Assembly: GCA_014529385.2 (NCBI GenBank)
Contig: CM043962.1
Span: forward strand, 125,284,470 to 125,348,469
Reading direction: 5' to 3'
Length of the DNA: 64,000 bases
Source: Adiantum capillus-veneris
Lineage: Eukaryota; Streptophyta; Polypodiopsida; Polypodiales; Pteridaceae
The position numbers and the translations under genes were made by a program. The notes under the pieces are model-generated. The model was not told the DNA's origin. It worked only from the letters and a program-made list of their open reading frames with translations, and ran no database searches. Each line of letters begins with the position of its first letter. Position 1 is the first letter of the stretch. Shown here piece by piece: positions 34,509-46,430 of this stretch.

Positions 34509-35651
34509 TGTGAGCGGGATGAAAACACATAGAAGGCCTCTATAACGACCCGACACACACTCTTGGGAAGATACACACACACACACACACACACTATGGG
34601 GCACCACTCGGCTTAGACAACACACCTGGCCGAGACAGGCAACACACCTCTAGAGTGAGAGGAGAGAGACTAACCACTTACCCACTCCACACAGAGACAC
34701 ACACACCCAAAAAACTCAGCTCAAAAGAGGAGAAATTCTGATATATAGATACAAATGAGCTTAGGCCAACACCAATGGGGCAAATAGCTCACACAGTATG
34801 GGTAAAATAAGCCAGATACAATCACAAACTGGAGCAGAAACTTTGCTCATAGGAGAAACTTACACAACCAAAATAGCAGAAAAAGAGCAAGGAATTTGGA
34901 AAAATGGACAGCGCCATCGCGTCCGGAATGGCCCAAAACCCCAGTCCACAATGTCAAAGTGCTCAAATCCGACCTCGGATGAGCAGTTTACGGCCAAAAC
35001 AGGCTCCAAAAACCCCAAACACACAGTTGCGGCTGTTCCTCCTCTCTTCTCCACGTTTTTTCTGGTCTTCTCTCTATTTTTTCAGTTCCCACACTTAGAT
35101 TTATTAGTTGGGCACCCTTGGCCTTTTAGATGACCTCAAACGGACCCCGAATAGGCCAAAAACTGACCTCGCAGTGCATAGTTGTCACCCTGCTGCATGC
35201 ATGCGCACACCTGGCACTCATTTCTTTTCAATAATGCGTCTCGCAACCACGTGAATTGGCCCCAAAAAGTGGTCCTAATGATGACCTTTCTGCATAACTC
35301 TCACAAGAAAACACCACTTTGTGTCCGTATTCATCCACGTGCAAATATTGACCCCGTTCGCCCTCCTGACGCCACTAGATGCCATCTGACGCACCTGCTT
35401 ACCTCATGTCGTCGGCCCGCGGATAGCTTCCTCGAGAAGTTTTACGCGCTATAAACTCCTCATTATTGTATAAAAAACATACTGGTACTGGTGATAGTGA
35501 AAATCGATGCACTATGTACATGTTGTCCTACCTGTACACATGTGGGCCCCACGTAACCACTTGGCTATGCAAATTGGGCAATCCTTTATTCGATGCACCA
35601 TGCATGTGTATGTACATATACGCAATCCCTTGCTCCAAAAAACTCCTGACA
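34509..35651 (-). repeat. 3' LTR of inner family B
   Basis: It runs from TGTGAGCGGG to CTGACA on the + strand (TGTCAG...CTCACA on the coding strand). By eye it differs from the partner LTR at about 30 positions, mostly in the half nearest 34509; the half from 35041 on is almost identical. It includes a short (AC)n tract at about 34570-34594. Inside the element the coding strand has a purine stretch AGGGGATGGGC just before the LTR. Confidence 0.93.
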
Positions 35652-35679
35652 TAATTTGCCCATCCCCTAGCCTGCTAGA

Positions 35680-37281
35680 TCATTCATGATCAGCAGCAGC
35701 AAAAAGAGATATGAGACTCGCTGCATCACAGGTCTCCTCATCCCTCACCAACACTCCTTGATCCACATACAGCTCATCCTGCTCGACCATCATCAACCTG
35801 GAATGATACAATTTAAGACGCAATCCATTTACCCTTGACTTATGTAGAAACCCATCCAGGTTAGCCAACTGATATGTACCATTCGGGAAACACTTCACTA
35901 CCTTGAAAGGGCCTTCCCACTTAATTTGAAACTTCTTTTGGAAGGTGTTATCTAGCTTACTGTTGTAGCGCAAAACCAAGTCATGTTTCTTGATACCCTT
36001 ACTTTTGACCTTTTCATTTATCTTTGCCAAAGCCTTATCCTGCATGTGCCCATAATGCTCTAATGCGCTCACCCTATCCAACTGGACCTCTTGTAACTGC
36101 AAGAGCCTCTCTTTGAATGCATCACTAGGTGGCCCAAGCAACTTCTCTAACATCTTGACCGCAGGCAACTCTACCTCCACAGGCAATAGTGCTTCCTTTC
36201 CATACACCAAATGAAATGGAGTAAACCCTGTACCTGTCTTCACCGAAGTACGGTAAGACCATAATGCACTAGGCAATTCCAAATCCCAATTCTTTCCTTG
36301 GTGCTCTGTCACTTTAGAAAGAATTTGTACCAACTCACCATTGAATCTTTCATTTAAGCCATTACACTGCGGGTAATAAGGAGTGGTATGCTGGTGCTTA
36401 ATCTTCATCTTTGTGAATAAGAAGTCTAGCAGTTTAGCTCTAAATCCTGGCCCCTTATCTGAAAGTAGCTCTAATGGCACCCCAAACTTGCAACATATTT
36501 CATCATACACAAATTTTGCCACATCCTTTGCAGTGATCTGTTTTACTGCTATAGCCTCTGCCCATCTAGAAAGATAGTCCACTGTCGTCAAAATATAGCT
36601 TTTGCCCCTGCTTGTGATAGGTAACGGGCCTATTGCATCAATCCCCCACTTTTCAAACACATCAAACGCCATAATGGTTTTTCGTAGCTCTGGCTTCAAC
36701 ACTCTCTTCCCAAATGCTTGACACCTATTGCAAGACCTACACCAATGGTGAACATCCTTGTGCAAACTAGGCCATACATACCCCTCTTGCAAAATCTTAT
36801 GCAAGGTGATCTTTAGAGCAAAATGGCCACCACATGCGCCTTCATGATTCTCTTCCAACACTCTGTAAAGCTCCTCCCGCCAAGGTACATGTCTCAACAC
36901 GAGATCAGCCCCTTTCATGTATAAGACATCACCAATCAATTTGTACATGTATGCTCTACGCACAAAGCCATACTTCTTAGACTTCTGAATCTCCTTTGGA
37001 ATGATTCCTGTTAGCAAAAACTCATGTTCTTGAGCCAAACTTTCCCGGCCATGATAAAGAGGTAAAGTGGTCCTCAACACGAATAGCTCCCCAATCATGC
37101 CTTGAGCTGCTTCATGTGACTCTCCATTTAGAGCACGTTCAATGTGTCTGATGATCCATGCTTCGAACTTTTTTAACAGGACTTTAATTCTGAAGCACAT
37201 TTCCTTCAATGAGGTGTTCTTGCTCTTCCACACACCCAGCACTTGCTTCACCACTAACAAGGCATCACCTTTTATGCTCAA
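35680..37281 (-). CDS. Second RNase H end and integrase, inner family B (533 codons)
   Basis: The frame opens with SIKGDALLVVKQV, the C-terminal half of an archaeal-type RNase H. Integrase follows with a zinc-binding segment (GGHFALKIT then CRSCNRCQ), core residues in KWGIDAIGPLP, LLSDKGPGF and GLNERFNGELVQ, and a C-terminal domain (YNSKLDNTFQKKFQIKWEGP) without a chromodomain. Integrase joins the DNA copy to the chromosome. One TGA (37282-37284) separates it from the upstream pol frame, so the Met at 37281 is not a real start. Confidence 0.9.
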   Translation of the reverse strand: MSIKGDALLVVKQVLGVWKSKNTSLKEMCFRIKVLLKKFEAWIIRHIERALNGESHEAAQGMIGELFVLRTTLPLYHGRESLAQEHEFLLTGIIPKEIQKSKKYGFVRRAYMYKLIGDVLYMKGADLVLRHVPWREELYRVLEENHEGACGGHFALKITLHKILQEGYVWPSLHKDVHHWCRSCNRCQAFGKRVLKPELRKTIMAFDVFEKWGIDAIGPLPITSRGKSYILTTVDYLSRWAEAIAVKQITAKDVAKFVYDEICCKFGVPLELLSDKGPGFRAKLLDFLFTKMKIKHQHTTPYYPQCNGLNERFNGELVQILSKVTEHQGKNWDLELPSALWSYRTSVKTGTGFTPFHLVYGKEALLPVEVELPAVKMLEKLLGPPSDAFKERLLQLQEVQLDRVSALEHYGHMQDKALAKINEKVKSKGIKKHDLVLRYNSKLDNTFQKKFQIKWEGPFKVVKCFPNGTYQLANLDGFLHKSRVNGLRLKLYHSRLMMVEQDELYVDQGVLVRDEETCDAASLISLFAAADHE

Positions 37282-37284
37282 CCT

Positions 37285-39150
37285 TCAAACCCCATGCTTC
37301 AAAAAAATGTGTAATCCGGCTGCCAGAGTAGCATATTCAGCCTCATTGTTACTATGAGCATCCAATTTGAACCCTCTCTTGCATACTAGCTTCCCCTCTG
37401 GATCATAAAGTGCTATACCCCCTGAAGCTACATCATGGCTCTTTCTGTATGAACCATCAAAGAACAACACATGTGCATTGCTGATCTGTGGCACTTCTTC
37501 AACTACCTTTCTCACCACCTCTTCCTTAACAATAAGGGGATTCTCCTTGTAGGTCAACAAATCAGCTAGGGTAGCCCTTGTACTATCTTCCACTAGAAAA
37601 GAGAACTCAAACTCCTGCAGCTCAATTACCCATTTCTTCACCACATTTGACATGTTAGTACCATTAATTAAGTGTGGCAAAAAGGCATAACTCGTCAATA
37701 AAACAAAAGGCCGTGGTAGCAAGTAATGACGAAATCGTCGACAAGCAAATATTACACTGGCCATCACTAGCTCTACTTCCGAGAACTTTCTCTCCGCTAC
37801 CAACTTCACTCGACTTGCACAATACACTGGCCTCATATAATGGCTGCCCTTACCCTTTTGCAATAGCATGGCTCCAATGGCATCATCCCCTACTGAGGGA
37901 TTTACATAAAAAACTTTCTCCCAATCAGGAGCCTGCATGGCTGACAAACCCCCTAACACCTCTTTCACCTCTTGAAACACTTCTTCACACTTGTCATCCC
38001 ATTGCAATGGATCATGCTTTGCCACTTGTTGTAATGGATAAAGAATCTGAGAAGACAATGGAATAAACCTTGCCATGTACTTCACTTTGTGTATAAAGGT
38101 TGCCAATTGCTTCGTACTCGTAGGTGATGGAAGAAGAATAATAGACTTAACCTTGTCTGGATCAGCCTCAATGCCATTTTCTGACACCATGTGGCCCAAT
38201 AACTTCACCCTTGGCTGTGCTCGATGACATTTCTTTGGATTTATTTGTCCTCCACATTCATCATATCGAGTCAATACCATCTGCAGCTTCTCATGGTGTT
38301 CAGCCATACTGCTGTAAACACAGAAGTCATCCATAAAAGCTTTAACACAACTACCAATGAATGGTTCCAACACCTAATTTGCTCTCACTTGATAGAAGGA
38401 AGGTCCATTTGACAACCCAAATGGAAACACTGTGTAGCAATAGCAGCCCCATGGCATAATAAAAGTTGTCTTTGTGCGGTCTTTAAGAGCAATCTTCAAT
38501 TGAAAATAACCTGAAAAACCATCACACACACTGTACCTCTCATAACCTGCCACTGAATCCAAGATCTAATCGATGAATGGAAGAGGATATGGGTTCTTCT
38601 TAGTGGCTGCGTTTAAGGGTTTAAAATCTACACAAATTCTCCACTTCCCATCCTTCTTTGGACTGACTACTACTGGACTCACCCATTCTGTGGTCTCCAC
38701 AGGGACTATGAACCCTGCCTTCAACAACTTGTCCACCTCTTCTCGCAAGGCTTCCATTTGCTCTTGACCAATCCTTCTTAGCCTTTGCCGCACTGGCTTA
38801 GCACCTTCTTTCAGCTCTATATGCATCTCTTCGCCCTTGAACCCTCTGATCTCTTCATATGAAGTAATGAACAAATCAGGAAAACTAGCCAGCATGTGCA
38901 AATATATATCCTTCTCCATAGCTGAAAGGTCTCCACTGATCATTTGTGTCATCAATTCCTGCTTCTTTGACAACTCAACCTTGGTTTGCATCAGCCCTTC
39001 AATCACTTCATAAGGCCCTTCACTTTCATCTTCAACCTCATTCGCAAATGCAACTAAACCAAACTCCAGTATTTCTTTGTCCATCAAAAGAAATGCAACA
39101 TCAGCATCCTCATCACTGCTGGTAGTACTATCACTGTCCTCATTTGTCAC
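37285..39150 (-). pseudogene. RT, RNase H and second RNase H, inner family B
   Basis: All of it is in one frame with TAG at about 38566 and 38374. RT: EWVSPVVVSPKKDGKWR and CVDFKPLNAATKKNPYPLP, then CDGFSGYFQ and AFMDDFCVYS (catalytic Asp pair). A native RNase H follows (FYVNPSVGDDAIGAML, RPVYCASR, ADLLTYKE), degenerate at some catalytic positions. Then comes a second RNase H of archaeal type (LFFDGSYRKS, GGIALYDPEG, NNEAEYATLAAGL). Two RNase H domains before integrase are typical of the Tat lineage of plant gypsy elements. Confidence 0.88.
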
Positions 39151-41088
39151 CGTGGAAGAGTCTTCATCACTAGACTCATCCTCATCTTCATAAAGCTCCT
39201 CTAATCATTTCCTTGTGTCCATATTATAAAGCTTCTTGGTACCTGTCTTTCCATAGAGGCTAATCGTACCATGTCACCAATCTTGAACAGCTCCCACTGC
39301 ACGTAACCATGGTCTGCCCAGTATAATAGGATATGCTCCCAACCCTGCTGGCATCACATGAAAATCAACCACTGCCTTTGTATCATATGCCTCCACTTCT
39401 AAGCTCTTTATAGCACCCAAGCATTTTACTTTTTGATGGTTTTCCAATCTGATCCGAAAACCTAACACCCCAGCCACTGTGAGACCCATCTTCTCAACGC
39501 ATGAGTGTGTTATGACACATATTTGGGCTCCACCATCCACATAACCTTGTCCAAAATTTTTCCTTTTATGCCACACATCTACTATTGGACAAATGTCTGG
39601 TAGCTCATCCATTGCCAACACCTTTACTGAACCTCTCTCTGGCTCTTTCTACATTGGGTTAACCATCCTCTTCCACTGTCGCTTTAGCTTAGGCACCATC
39701 TCTATAAGCTGCCCAAAAGTAACATCTACCTTCCTGCTCTTCAGATCCTCCTTCAAGTCATAGCTTAATTGCCCATCTCCTAGTGGAAAATCTGAAACAT
39801 GAAACTTTCGACGAGCCCTCCTTTTCCTCTTGGCCTTGACATCCTCGCCTTCATGGCTCTTTCCTTTCTTCTTACTAGGACCTGGGGCACTTCTTCCTTC
39901 CTTATCCTCTGTGGTCCTCTTCCCAATAGGCATCACTAATGTATCCTCTAGCTTTGATGCCTTCTCCAAGGTGACTACACTTAGCACTTTTGTCTTTCCC
40001 TTTTCCTCTTGGTTCAGTCCACTAGTTCCTTCGTCTCCCTTAATTTCGATGCCATAATCATTTGACCTAGTTAGCACCTGTCTTGGCAATGGATACATGT
40101 CTCCCCCCATCCTTGGTGGCTTATCACATTGCGGGCTGATGTGACCCACCTCTCCACAATTATAACATGTGGGCGTCTGCCTCCAAAACCTACCATTGCT
40201 TTGTCCAACACCATTCCTAGGCCTTTCTTCACCTCCTGGCTGATTTGCAAACCTCCCTCGACCTCGATTATTTCCCACTTGACCTAGCATGTTTAGGCTG
40301 AGATTCTTCATCAAATCTACCACTTGCCTCATGTCTTGCCTTAGCCCATCATCTTGCACCGATGTAGTGACCACTGCTGGCATAACCTAAGTAGTAACAG
40401 GAACCACTTGTTCGTGATGAACCCCTGACATGCGACCTTGTAAAGACTCTATAGGCTGAAATTCAGACCTCATGGGCAAAGACTCCACCCCTAACTGGCT
40501 CATTTTCCTCAACTTCCACTCTTTGTTCCTTGATACCTCTAGTGCATCTTCATATGTCCTAGGCTTCTTTAGCTCCACTCTCCAACGTATATTCTCCCAA
40601 AGACCAGCCAAGAACCTGTCCTTCTTCATCATGTCAGGCGGGGGTACTTGTGGTGCTAAGGCCTTTCACATTCGCTCCCATGCCAATGAAAACTTACGTA
40701 TGTACGCATCTACTGGCTCACCTTCCTTTTGCACCAAAGCCTGTACTTCTTGCCACACTTTGTCAGGATCTTCTATCTTCACAAACTCCACTTCCAACCC
40801 ATGTCGTAGATTGTCCCAACTCAACCTTATAGGTGGATCAGCCACACGCAACTCCTCTTCAAATGCTTTAGACCAAACTCGTGCATCACTTGTCAAACAA
40901 ATTTGGAGAAGGCGTAACATTTGCGTAGGGTCATGAATCTGGTTGCTAATGCACGCAACCTCCATCTTTTCCAAAAATTCTTCCACATCTTCATCACTTC
41001 TTCCATGAAAATCCGGATAAGAGAAATCCATGGCTACCCAAGTTACAATGCTTTGAGAACCCCTTTGAACACACGTGCAAGAACCCAA
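39151..41088 (-). pseudogene. gag and protease, inner family B
   Basis: It is in the same frame as pol. The gag core is 41088-40666 (MDFSYPDFHGRSDEDVEEFL, WDNLRHGLEVEF, YIRKFSLAWERM). After a TGA come DRFLAGLWENIRWRVE and a Gly/Arg-rich stretch with CCHC knuckle CYNCGEVGHISPQC (about 40170-40130). A Lys-rich linker leads to protease YVDGGAQICVIT (about 39530; Asp-Gly-Gly) and PIILGRPWLRAVGAVQDW. Stops are TGA at about 40666, TAG at about 40387, TAG at about 39649, TGA at about 39274 and a further TGA near 39196. No frameshift is seen. Confidence 0.87.
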
Positions 41089-42030
41089 AACTTTTGACTA
41101 CCCAATCCCCAGAAACTTCAATGGAGCTCAAATTTAGATAAGGACAAACACATGCACATCAAATGAGTTTTCATAGTTGATCACCGGAATTACAACAGGC
41201 AAAGGACATTCCAAGATCTCTCGTAATCTTCTTGGCCCGAACATAAAGACTATGCGCTGCTGGAAAAATATCTTCCTGAACACATGAACATTTATCTGGA
41301 TTCTTTGAGTTAAATGAAATGGAGTGAATTGAGGGCCATTTTGATCATCCATTAAAGCCAACCATGAAGCTCCCAAGAAGGCTCAAAAGACCAAAAAACC
41401 AGCCATCATAACTTGGAAAAATTTTGGCAGAGTTTTCCCAGAAATAGAGCAATAGGAACCCAAAATATAGACTATATATGTATGCATAAACTGTCAACAA
41501 TAGAACCCGAGCATCAAGTAGGACTCAATAGTACATAGCCTATGGCGAGGTCACAAAAAGGGTGCTCCAGCTACCTGTATCACCGAAAGGATCTCTACAT
41601 TTGAGAATCCCCCAGCTCAATAAAAACCTCACGCTATCGACCCTCACACGAAGGCTAATGCAAATCGCATATAATCAAGTCTCAAAAATGACTATCTTCC
41701 AGACCAAGTCTCAGAAGTGGCTGGGACTGCCAAATACAACCAAGTATGGCTCCACAAATGCGTACAATGGCAGTTTCCACAAGTAACGTACAATCCAGCA
41801 GACAATGCGCTCAAATAGGCGCCAAGTGATGCATATCCACAACAACTGCAAGTGACATCACTGCTAGTATATCACTGTACTCCAGCTACGTGTACCTGTG
41901 TGAATCACTTGTACCTATACCTGTCCCTGTAACCTGTAACCTATAACCTGTAATCTGCAACCTGTAACCTGTAATCCCGAATCTCGAAGCTTGAAGCTCG
42001 AAGCAAAAGGTACTCGAAGAAGATCTTCCG
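41089..42030 (-). other. Leader of inner family B with short CCTGTAA repeats
   Basis: Non-coding leader between gag and primer site. At about 41918-41975 a run of ACCTGTAA/ACCTATAA units, seven or eight bases each, forms a small minisatellite. Short frames here have no motif. Confidence 0.65.
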
Positions 42031-42043
42031 TGGGGGCGCCAAA
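42031..42043 (-). other. Primer binding site, inner family B
   Basis: On the minus strand TTTTGGCGCCCCCACGG follows the LTR end by about four bases. It starts with TGGCGCC, used by several plant gypsy lineages. The outer element has a matching but mutated TTTTGGTTCCCCC near 45055. Confidence 0.7.
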
Positions 42044-42047
42044 AGAA

Positions 42048-43187
42048 TGTGAGCGGGATGAAAACACATAGAAGGCCTCTATAACGACCCGAAACACACT
42101 CTTGGGAAGATACACACACACACACACACACACTATGGGGCACCACTCGGCTTAGACAACACACCTGGCCGAGACAGGGAACACACCTCTAGAGTGAGAG
42201 GAGAGAGACTAACCACTTACCGACTCTACACAGAGATACACACACCCAAAAAACTCAGCTCAAAAGAGGAGAACTTCTGATATTTAGATACAAATGAGCT
42301 TAGGCCAACACCAATGGGGCAAATAGCTCACACAGTATGGGTAAAATAAGCCAGATACAATCACAAACTGGAGCAGAAACTTCGCTCATAGGAGAAACTT
42401 ACACAACCAAAACAGTAGAAAAAGAGGGAGGAATTTGGCAAAATGGACAGCACCATCGCGTCCGAAATGGCCCAAAACCGCAGTCTACAATGTCAAAGTG
42501 CTCAAATCCGACCTCGGAGCAGTTTACGGCCAAAACAGGCTCCAAAAACCCCAAACACACAGTTGCCGCTGTTCCTCCTCTCTTCTCCACGTTTTTTCTG
42601 GTCTTCTCTCTATTTTTTCAGTTCCCACACTTAGATTTATTAGTTGGGCACCCTTGGCCTTTTAGATGACCTCAAACGGACCCCGAACAGGCCAAAAACT
42701 GACCTCGCAGTGCATAGTTGTCACCCTGCTGCATGCATGCGCACACCTGGCACTCATTTCTTTTCAATAATGCGTCTCGCAACCACGTGAATTGGCCCCA
42801 AAAAGTGGTCCTAATGATGACCTTTCTGCATAACTCTCACAAGAAAACACCACTTTGTGTCCGTATTCATCCACGTGCAAATATTGACCCCGTTCGCCCT
42901 CCTGACGCCACTAGATGCCATCTGACGCACCTGCTTACCTCATGTCGTCGGCCCGCGGATAGCTTCCTCGAGAAGTTTTACGCGCTATAAACTCCTCATT
43001 ATTGTATAAAAAACATACTGGTACTGGTGATAGTGAAAATCGATGCACTATGTACATGCTGTCCTACCTGTACACATGTGGGCCCCACGTAACCACCTGG
43101 CTATGGAAATTGGGCAATCCTTTATTCGATGCACCATGCATGTGTATGTACATATGCGCAATCCCTTGCTCCAAAAAACTGCTGACA
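42048..43187 (-). repeat. 5' LTR of inner family B
   Basis: It pairs with 34509-35651, same ends TGTGAGCGGG and CTGACA, with one 3-bp gap and about 30 substitutions counted by eye. A 90-codon frame occurs identically in both LTRs (42718-42990 and 35182-35454) but simply reflects LTR identity. Confidence 0.93.
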
Positions 43188-44720
43188 ACGTTAAAGACTT
43201 CAACTTTCAAATTCTTGATAATCCCCAAACATTTCACCTTGGCATGGTTTGCTAGACGAATCCGAAATCCAGAGCTTTCGCATGTAATGAGACATAGTCT
43301 CTTGACACATGACTGTGTGATCACACTAACTTGAGTACCTCCATCAATGTAGGCTTCTCCCATGCCCACACCTTTCACCACAGGACAGATGTCGAGTAAC
43401 TCTCCCACGGACAACACTCTAACGTGTCCATGCTTCGGCTGTTTTTTTGGATTCACTAATGACTTCCACTGCCTTTTATGTTGGGCACCATATTCATCAA
43501 CTATCCAAAAGTACAATCTACTTTCCTCCCAATCAAATCTTCTCTTAACTGTAAGCTGTTTGGCCTTCTCCCAAAGGCAAATATGCCACTTCAAATTGTC
43601 TACGAGGCTTTCTCTTTCTCTTGGATTTCGCATCTTCACCTGCCTTCTCATTTCCTTTCTCTCTACTAGGCTCTGGTGCTGCATAGCCTTCCCTCTCTCT
43701 TTTTCCTACTGGCAACACATATGCGTCTTTCTTTTCTACCCGCACTATACCCACATGATCAACAAAGGTTGAGGCTTGATTTTCCTGTCGAGTACTTTGA
43801 TCTCGCCGTATATCCAATGCATAATCATTAGCTGTGTTAGGAATTTTCCGAGGAAATGGAAACATATCCCCTCCCATTCTTGCTAGCTTTGGACAATAAG
43901 TGCTGATGTGACCAAGCTCACCACAATTATAACAAGTAGGAATGAACCTCCTCTGCGGATCAAAACCACCTTGCCCATGACCCTGGTTAGCATTAGGATG
44001 ATCTTCACATGCCTGAGCCATCCCTCTACCACGTCCATGACCACGACCACCTCCACCACCAAGAACACTAAGTCATAATTTTTGCATCATGGTCATCATG
44101 TCTTGTATATTTTGTCGTAACTTTTCAGTAGTAGCAGCCCTTTGAGCAGGTTGGCCTCCAGCTTCTGCCTGATTCTCCTCTTTTTGGCTACCATTATTTT
44201 GCTCAGGGACCGCTTTCTAGTATTCATTAAGCCTTTGAGCTTTCCATTCTTTCTCTCTGGCAATGGCGACTGCCTCCTCGAAGGTGGCATGCCTTTTCAG
44301 CTCAACTTTGAACTTCAAGATTTCTTTTAGATTTGCCACAAAACGGTCCTTCTTTAACATGGATGGAGGGATCTCGTTTCCCAAAGCCCGAGCTCATTTA
44401 TCCCATAAACTGGTGAACTGCATGACAAAATCATCAACGCTTTGATTAGCCCTTTGAGTGTATCCCATAATTTCATGCCAAACTTCATTTGGTACTTCGA
44501 TGGATCGGTATTGTACCAGGAAAGCTTGCTTCACACAATTGTAGTCCAAAACCACCCTTGGGTTTTGTGCCTGCATCAACTCCTCAAAATTGTGTAACCA
44601 AACTTTTGCCTCATCCTGTAAACTATATTACAGCAACCGCAACAATATAGCTTGGTCTAGTATATTGTGCAGTAAGCAATTGACTTCCAACTTTTCAATA
44701 AACTTCTGTGCATTTTCATT
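43188..44720 (-). pseudogene. gag and protease start, outer family B
   Basis: It includes gag fragments (about 44579-44394, VKQAFLVQYRSIEVPNEVW and QSVDDFVMQFTSLW; 44290-44215, KFKVELKRHATFEEA), a Gly-rich stretch with CCHC knuckle CYNCGELGHISTYC (about 43935-43895), a basic linker, and protease YIDGGTQVSVIT (about 43350). It then reads to FRIRLANHAKVKCLGIIKNLKVEV and is cut by the inner LTR at 43187. Several stops and one frame change are present. Confidence 0.85.
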
Positions 44721-45067
44721 AGGCAATCCATGAAACTATGGGAAATCGTCTGCCATGTTTGATTTCCACAAAAACACTTACATGTGACATCGAAAACTCA
44801 AGGGATGTCGATGGATCGCTCCAGTACCTAATCCACCTCACACTGGGTAACCCGGCCCCCAGTGCTTGGCTTCACAAAACCTATGACCCTCCAAAGGCTT
44901 CAATCCAATTATACAATCGCCTCAAGTGATGTTCACAATTTTCACATACATAGGCGGTTGTCCATAAGGACCCACATCCCTTTTACATTCACTACCTGCA
45001 GAATAGACATATTTCATAAGAAATGGAGCATAGGAGTACTTGATCCTCCTTGGGGGAACCAAAAAAA
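44721..45067 (-). other. Leader and primer site, outer family B
   Basis: Degraded leader. Near 45045-45062 the minus strand reads TTTTTGGTTCCCCCAAGG beside the LTR boundary, a mutated version of the inner element's primer site. Confidence 0.55.
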
Positions 45068-46288
45068 TGTTCGCCTGCAAATAATAAGGAAAACGAGAAC
45101 CCCTATAGCCTTGCACATACGACACCATCGGAAAGAAACACCACAAAGCTGCGGAAAACAACTATGTCGAACACCTGTAGAGTTGGGTGAAAAACATCCC
45201 TAATCCAAACCCTGATTAAAATTGATGAAAATAAAGACCATAAAGATGAATCTTGTGTCATGTAGACCTCCGTAGAGTATCCATATGCTTGATTTCGACA
45301 CCAGATGAGAGAGTTACAAGCTTTCGAAGTTGGGGTATTCTCAAAAGCTCCAAAAAAGCTAGTCTCTGGTTGGAAAAAGGGTGTGCAGGGAGTTGCAGCT
45401 ATTAAAAGGGGATTTTCTTGGCTCTTATCCCATAGGATTTTCTCTCTCTTATTAGCCTACATCATTTCCCCCTTTGGGCACCTTTTAATTGGTCCATTTT
45501 AGGCCTTTTTTGGGTGAAAAATGAGATGTTGGCCACTTTTTGACCAATGCAAGTGGGGAAAGCGGATGTCCAGTAGACCAAAAAGGTGTGTAGGTGCCTA
45601 GTCAGCGGATGTGGATTGAAAATGGCTCCCCCAACACCCACGAGCCCTCACAAGCAAGTCAAGGAAGCTCCATTAGCTCCTTTGACACACCCTTAGGGGG
45701 TACCCACTCCCCCCCTTATACCCTCTTCCATATGCTCCCCCCCACATGGGATTACTCAATTTCCACTTGGCACCATCCTCCCACCTCCCCATTTAAGCCA
45801 ATGAATTTTCTATTTTGCCCTCCACATCGAGAAATCTTGGTGGAGGCTTGGCGGGTGACTCCGAGCACCGAATGCGATGCTGTAAAGCCCGGGCTCAAAG
45901 CTTATCACTTCGGCTATTTCCAGAAATCCTTGGCCGCATCTTTTATAATTAAATCCATCAAATAATCCCACTTGAATTTCTTCGCATGTATTAGCACCCA
46001 CTTTCTAAGTAAGAAACCGCCCACTTCCAATGCATGTAACTTATGATGTATGAGTCCGATTCACCGGCTATCAAGTATGATTGAGAGTAGTCATTGAAAA
46101 CCACCTTTCAAGAGTTCAACCAACCAAAACTCTTGCAAATGACTAAACAAAACCAAGACTTTACACATAATTTTTAGAAGAGAACTTTGAAAACTCAAAG
46201 CATTATGTACATCTATGTACTCGAGGCTGGTGAGCAAGCTTTTTAGCATGGATTAGTGACTTCACGCTTACCCAAAAAATGCCTGACA
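45068..46288 (-). repeat. 5' LTR of outer family B (probable, 1,221 bp)
   Basis: On the + strand it begins ATGTTCGCC after the mutated primer site and ends CCAAAAAATGCCTGACA, closely matching the inner LTR end (CCAAAAAACTGCTGACA). The body is strongly diverged from the inner LTRs. No partner LTR is in the window. Confidence 0.65.
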
Positions 46289-46289
46289 A

Positions 46290-46430
46290 CGCAATAATAG
46301 ATGCGAATATATATCAACGTCTATTACCACGCATATTGTTGTTGTTATTACCTTAATTCGGCAATTTATCCTCTTTCTAGTTTCCTTTGTAAATCCACGG
46401 CAATGCTGATGATTTTAGACGTTTTTTGTT
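46290..46430. repeat. About 140-bp direct repeat, copy 1
   Basis: CGCAATAATAGATGCGAATATATATCAACGTCTATT and the block ending TTTTAGACGTTTTTTG recur at 46843-46979. The first 30 bases are an imperfect palindrome (AATAGATGCG...CAACGTCTATT). The copy starts right after the outer LTR end. Confidence 0.8.

Larger units (their letters stand above)
34509..43187 (-). mobile_element. Inner family B gypsy element, LTR to LTR (8.7 kb)
   Basis: Two direct repeats of 1,143 and 1,140 bp bound an internal region of about 6.4 kb holding primer site, gag-protease-RT-RNase H-second RNase H-integrase and a polypurine tract. Flanking ACGT at 34505-34508 and 43188-43191 looks like a target duplication (4 bp; 5 is usual). 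The flanks are two halves of the related outer element's protease region. The whole pol reads in a single frame broken only by stop codons. Confidence 0.93.
33801..46288 (-). mobile_element. Outer family B gypsy element, split by a nested relative
   Basis: Pieces on both sides of the inner element are colinear parts of one gag-pol: gag and protease N-terminal part at 44720-43188, protease C-terminal part to RT N-terminus at 34508-33801, with a 5' LTR at 46288-45068. RT catalytic domain, RNase H, integrase and 3' LTR are missing beyond 33801, where family A LTR 4 begins. Confidence 0.82.

Noticed and set aside
35182-35454. 90-codon frame identical at 42718-42990
   Set aside because: Lies in the paired LTRs of one element; identity reflects LTR duplication, not selection on a protein.
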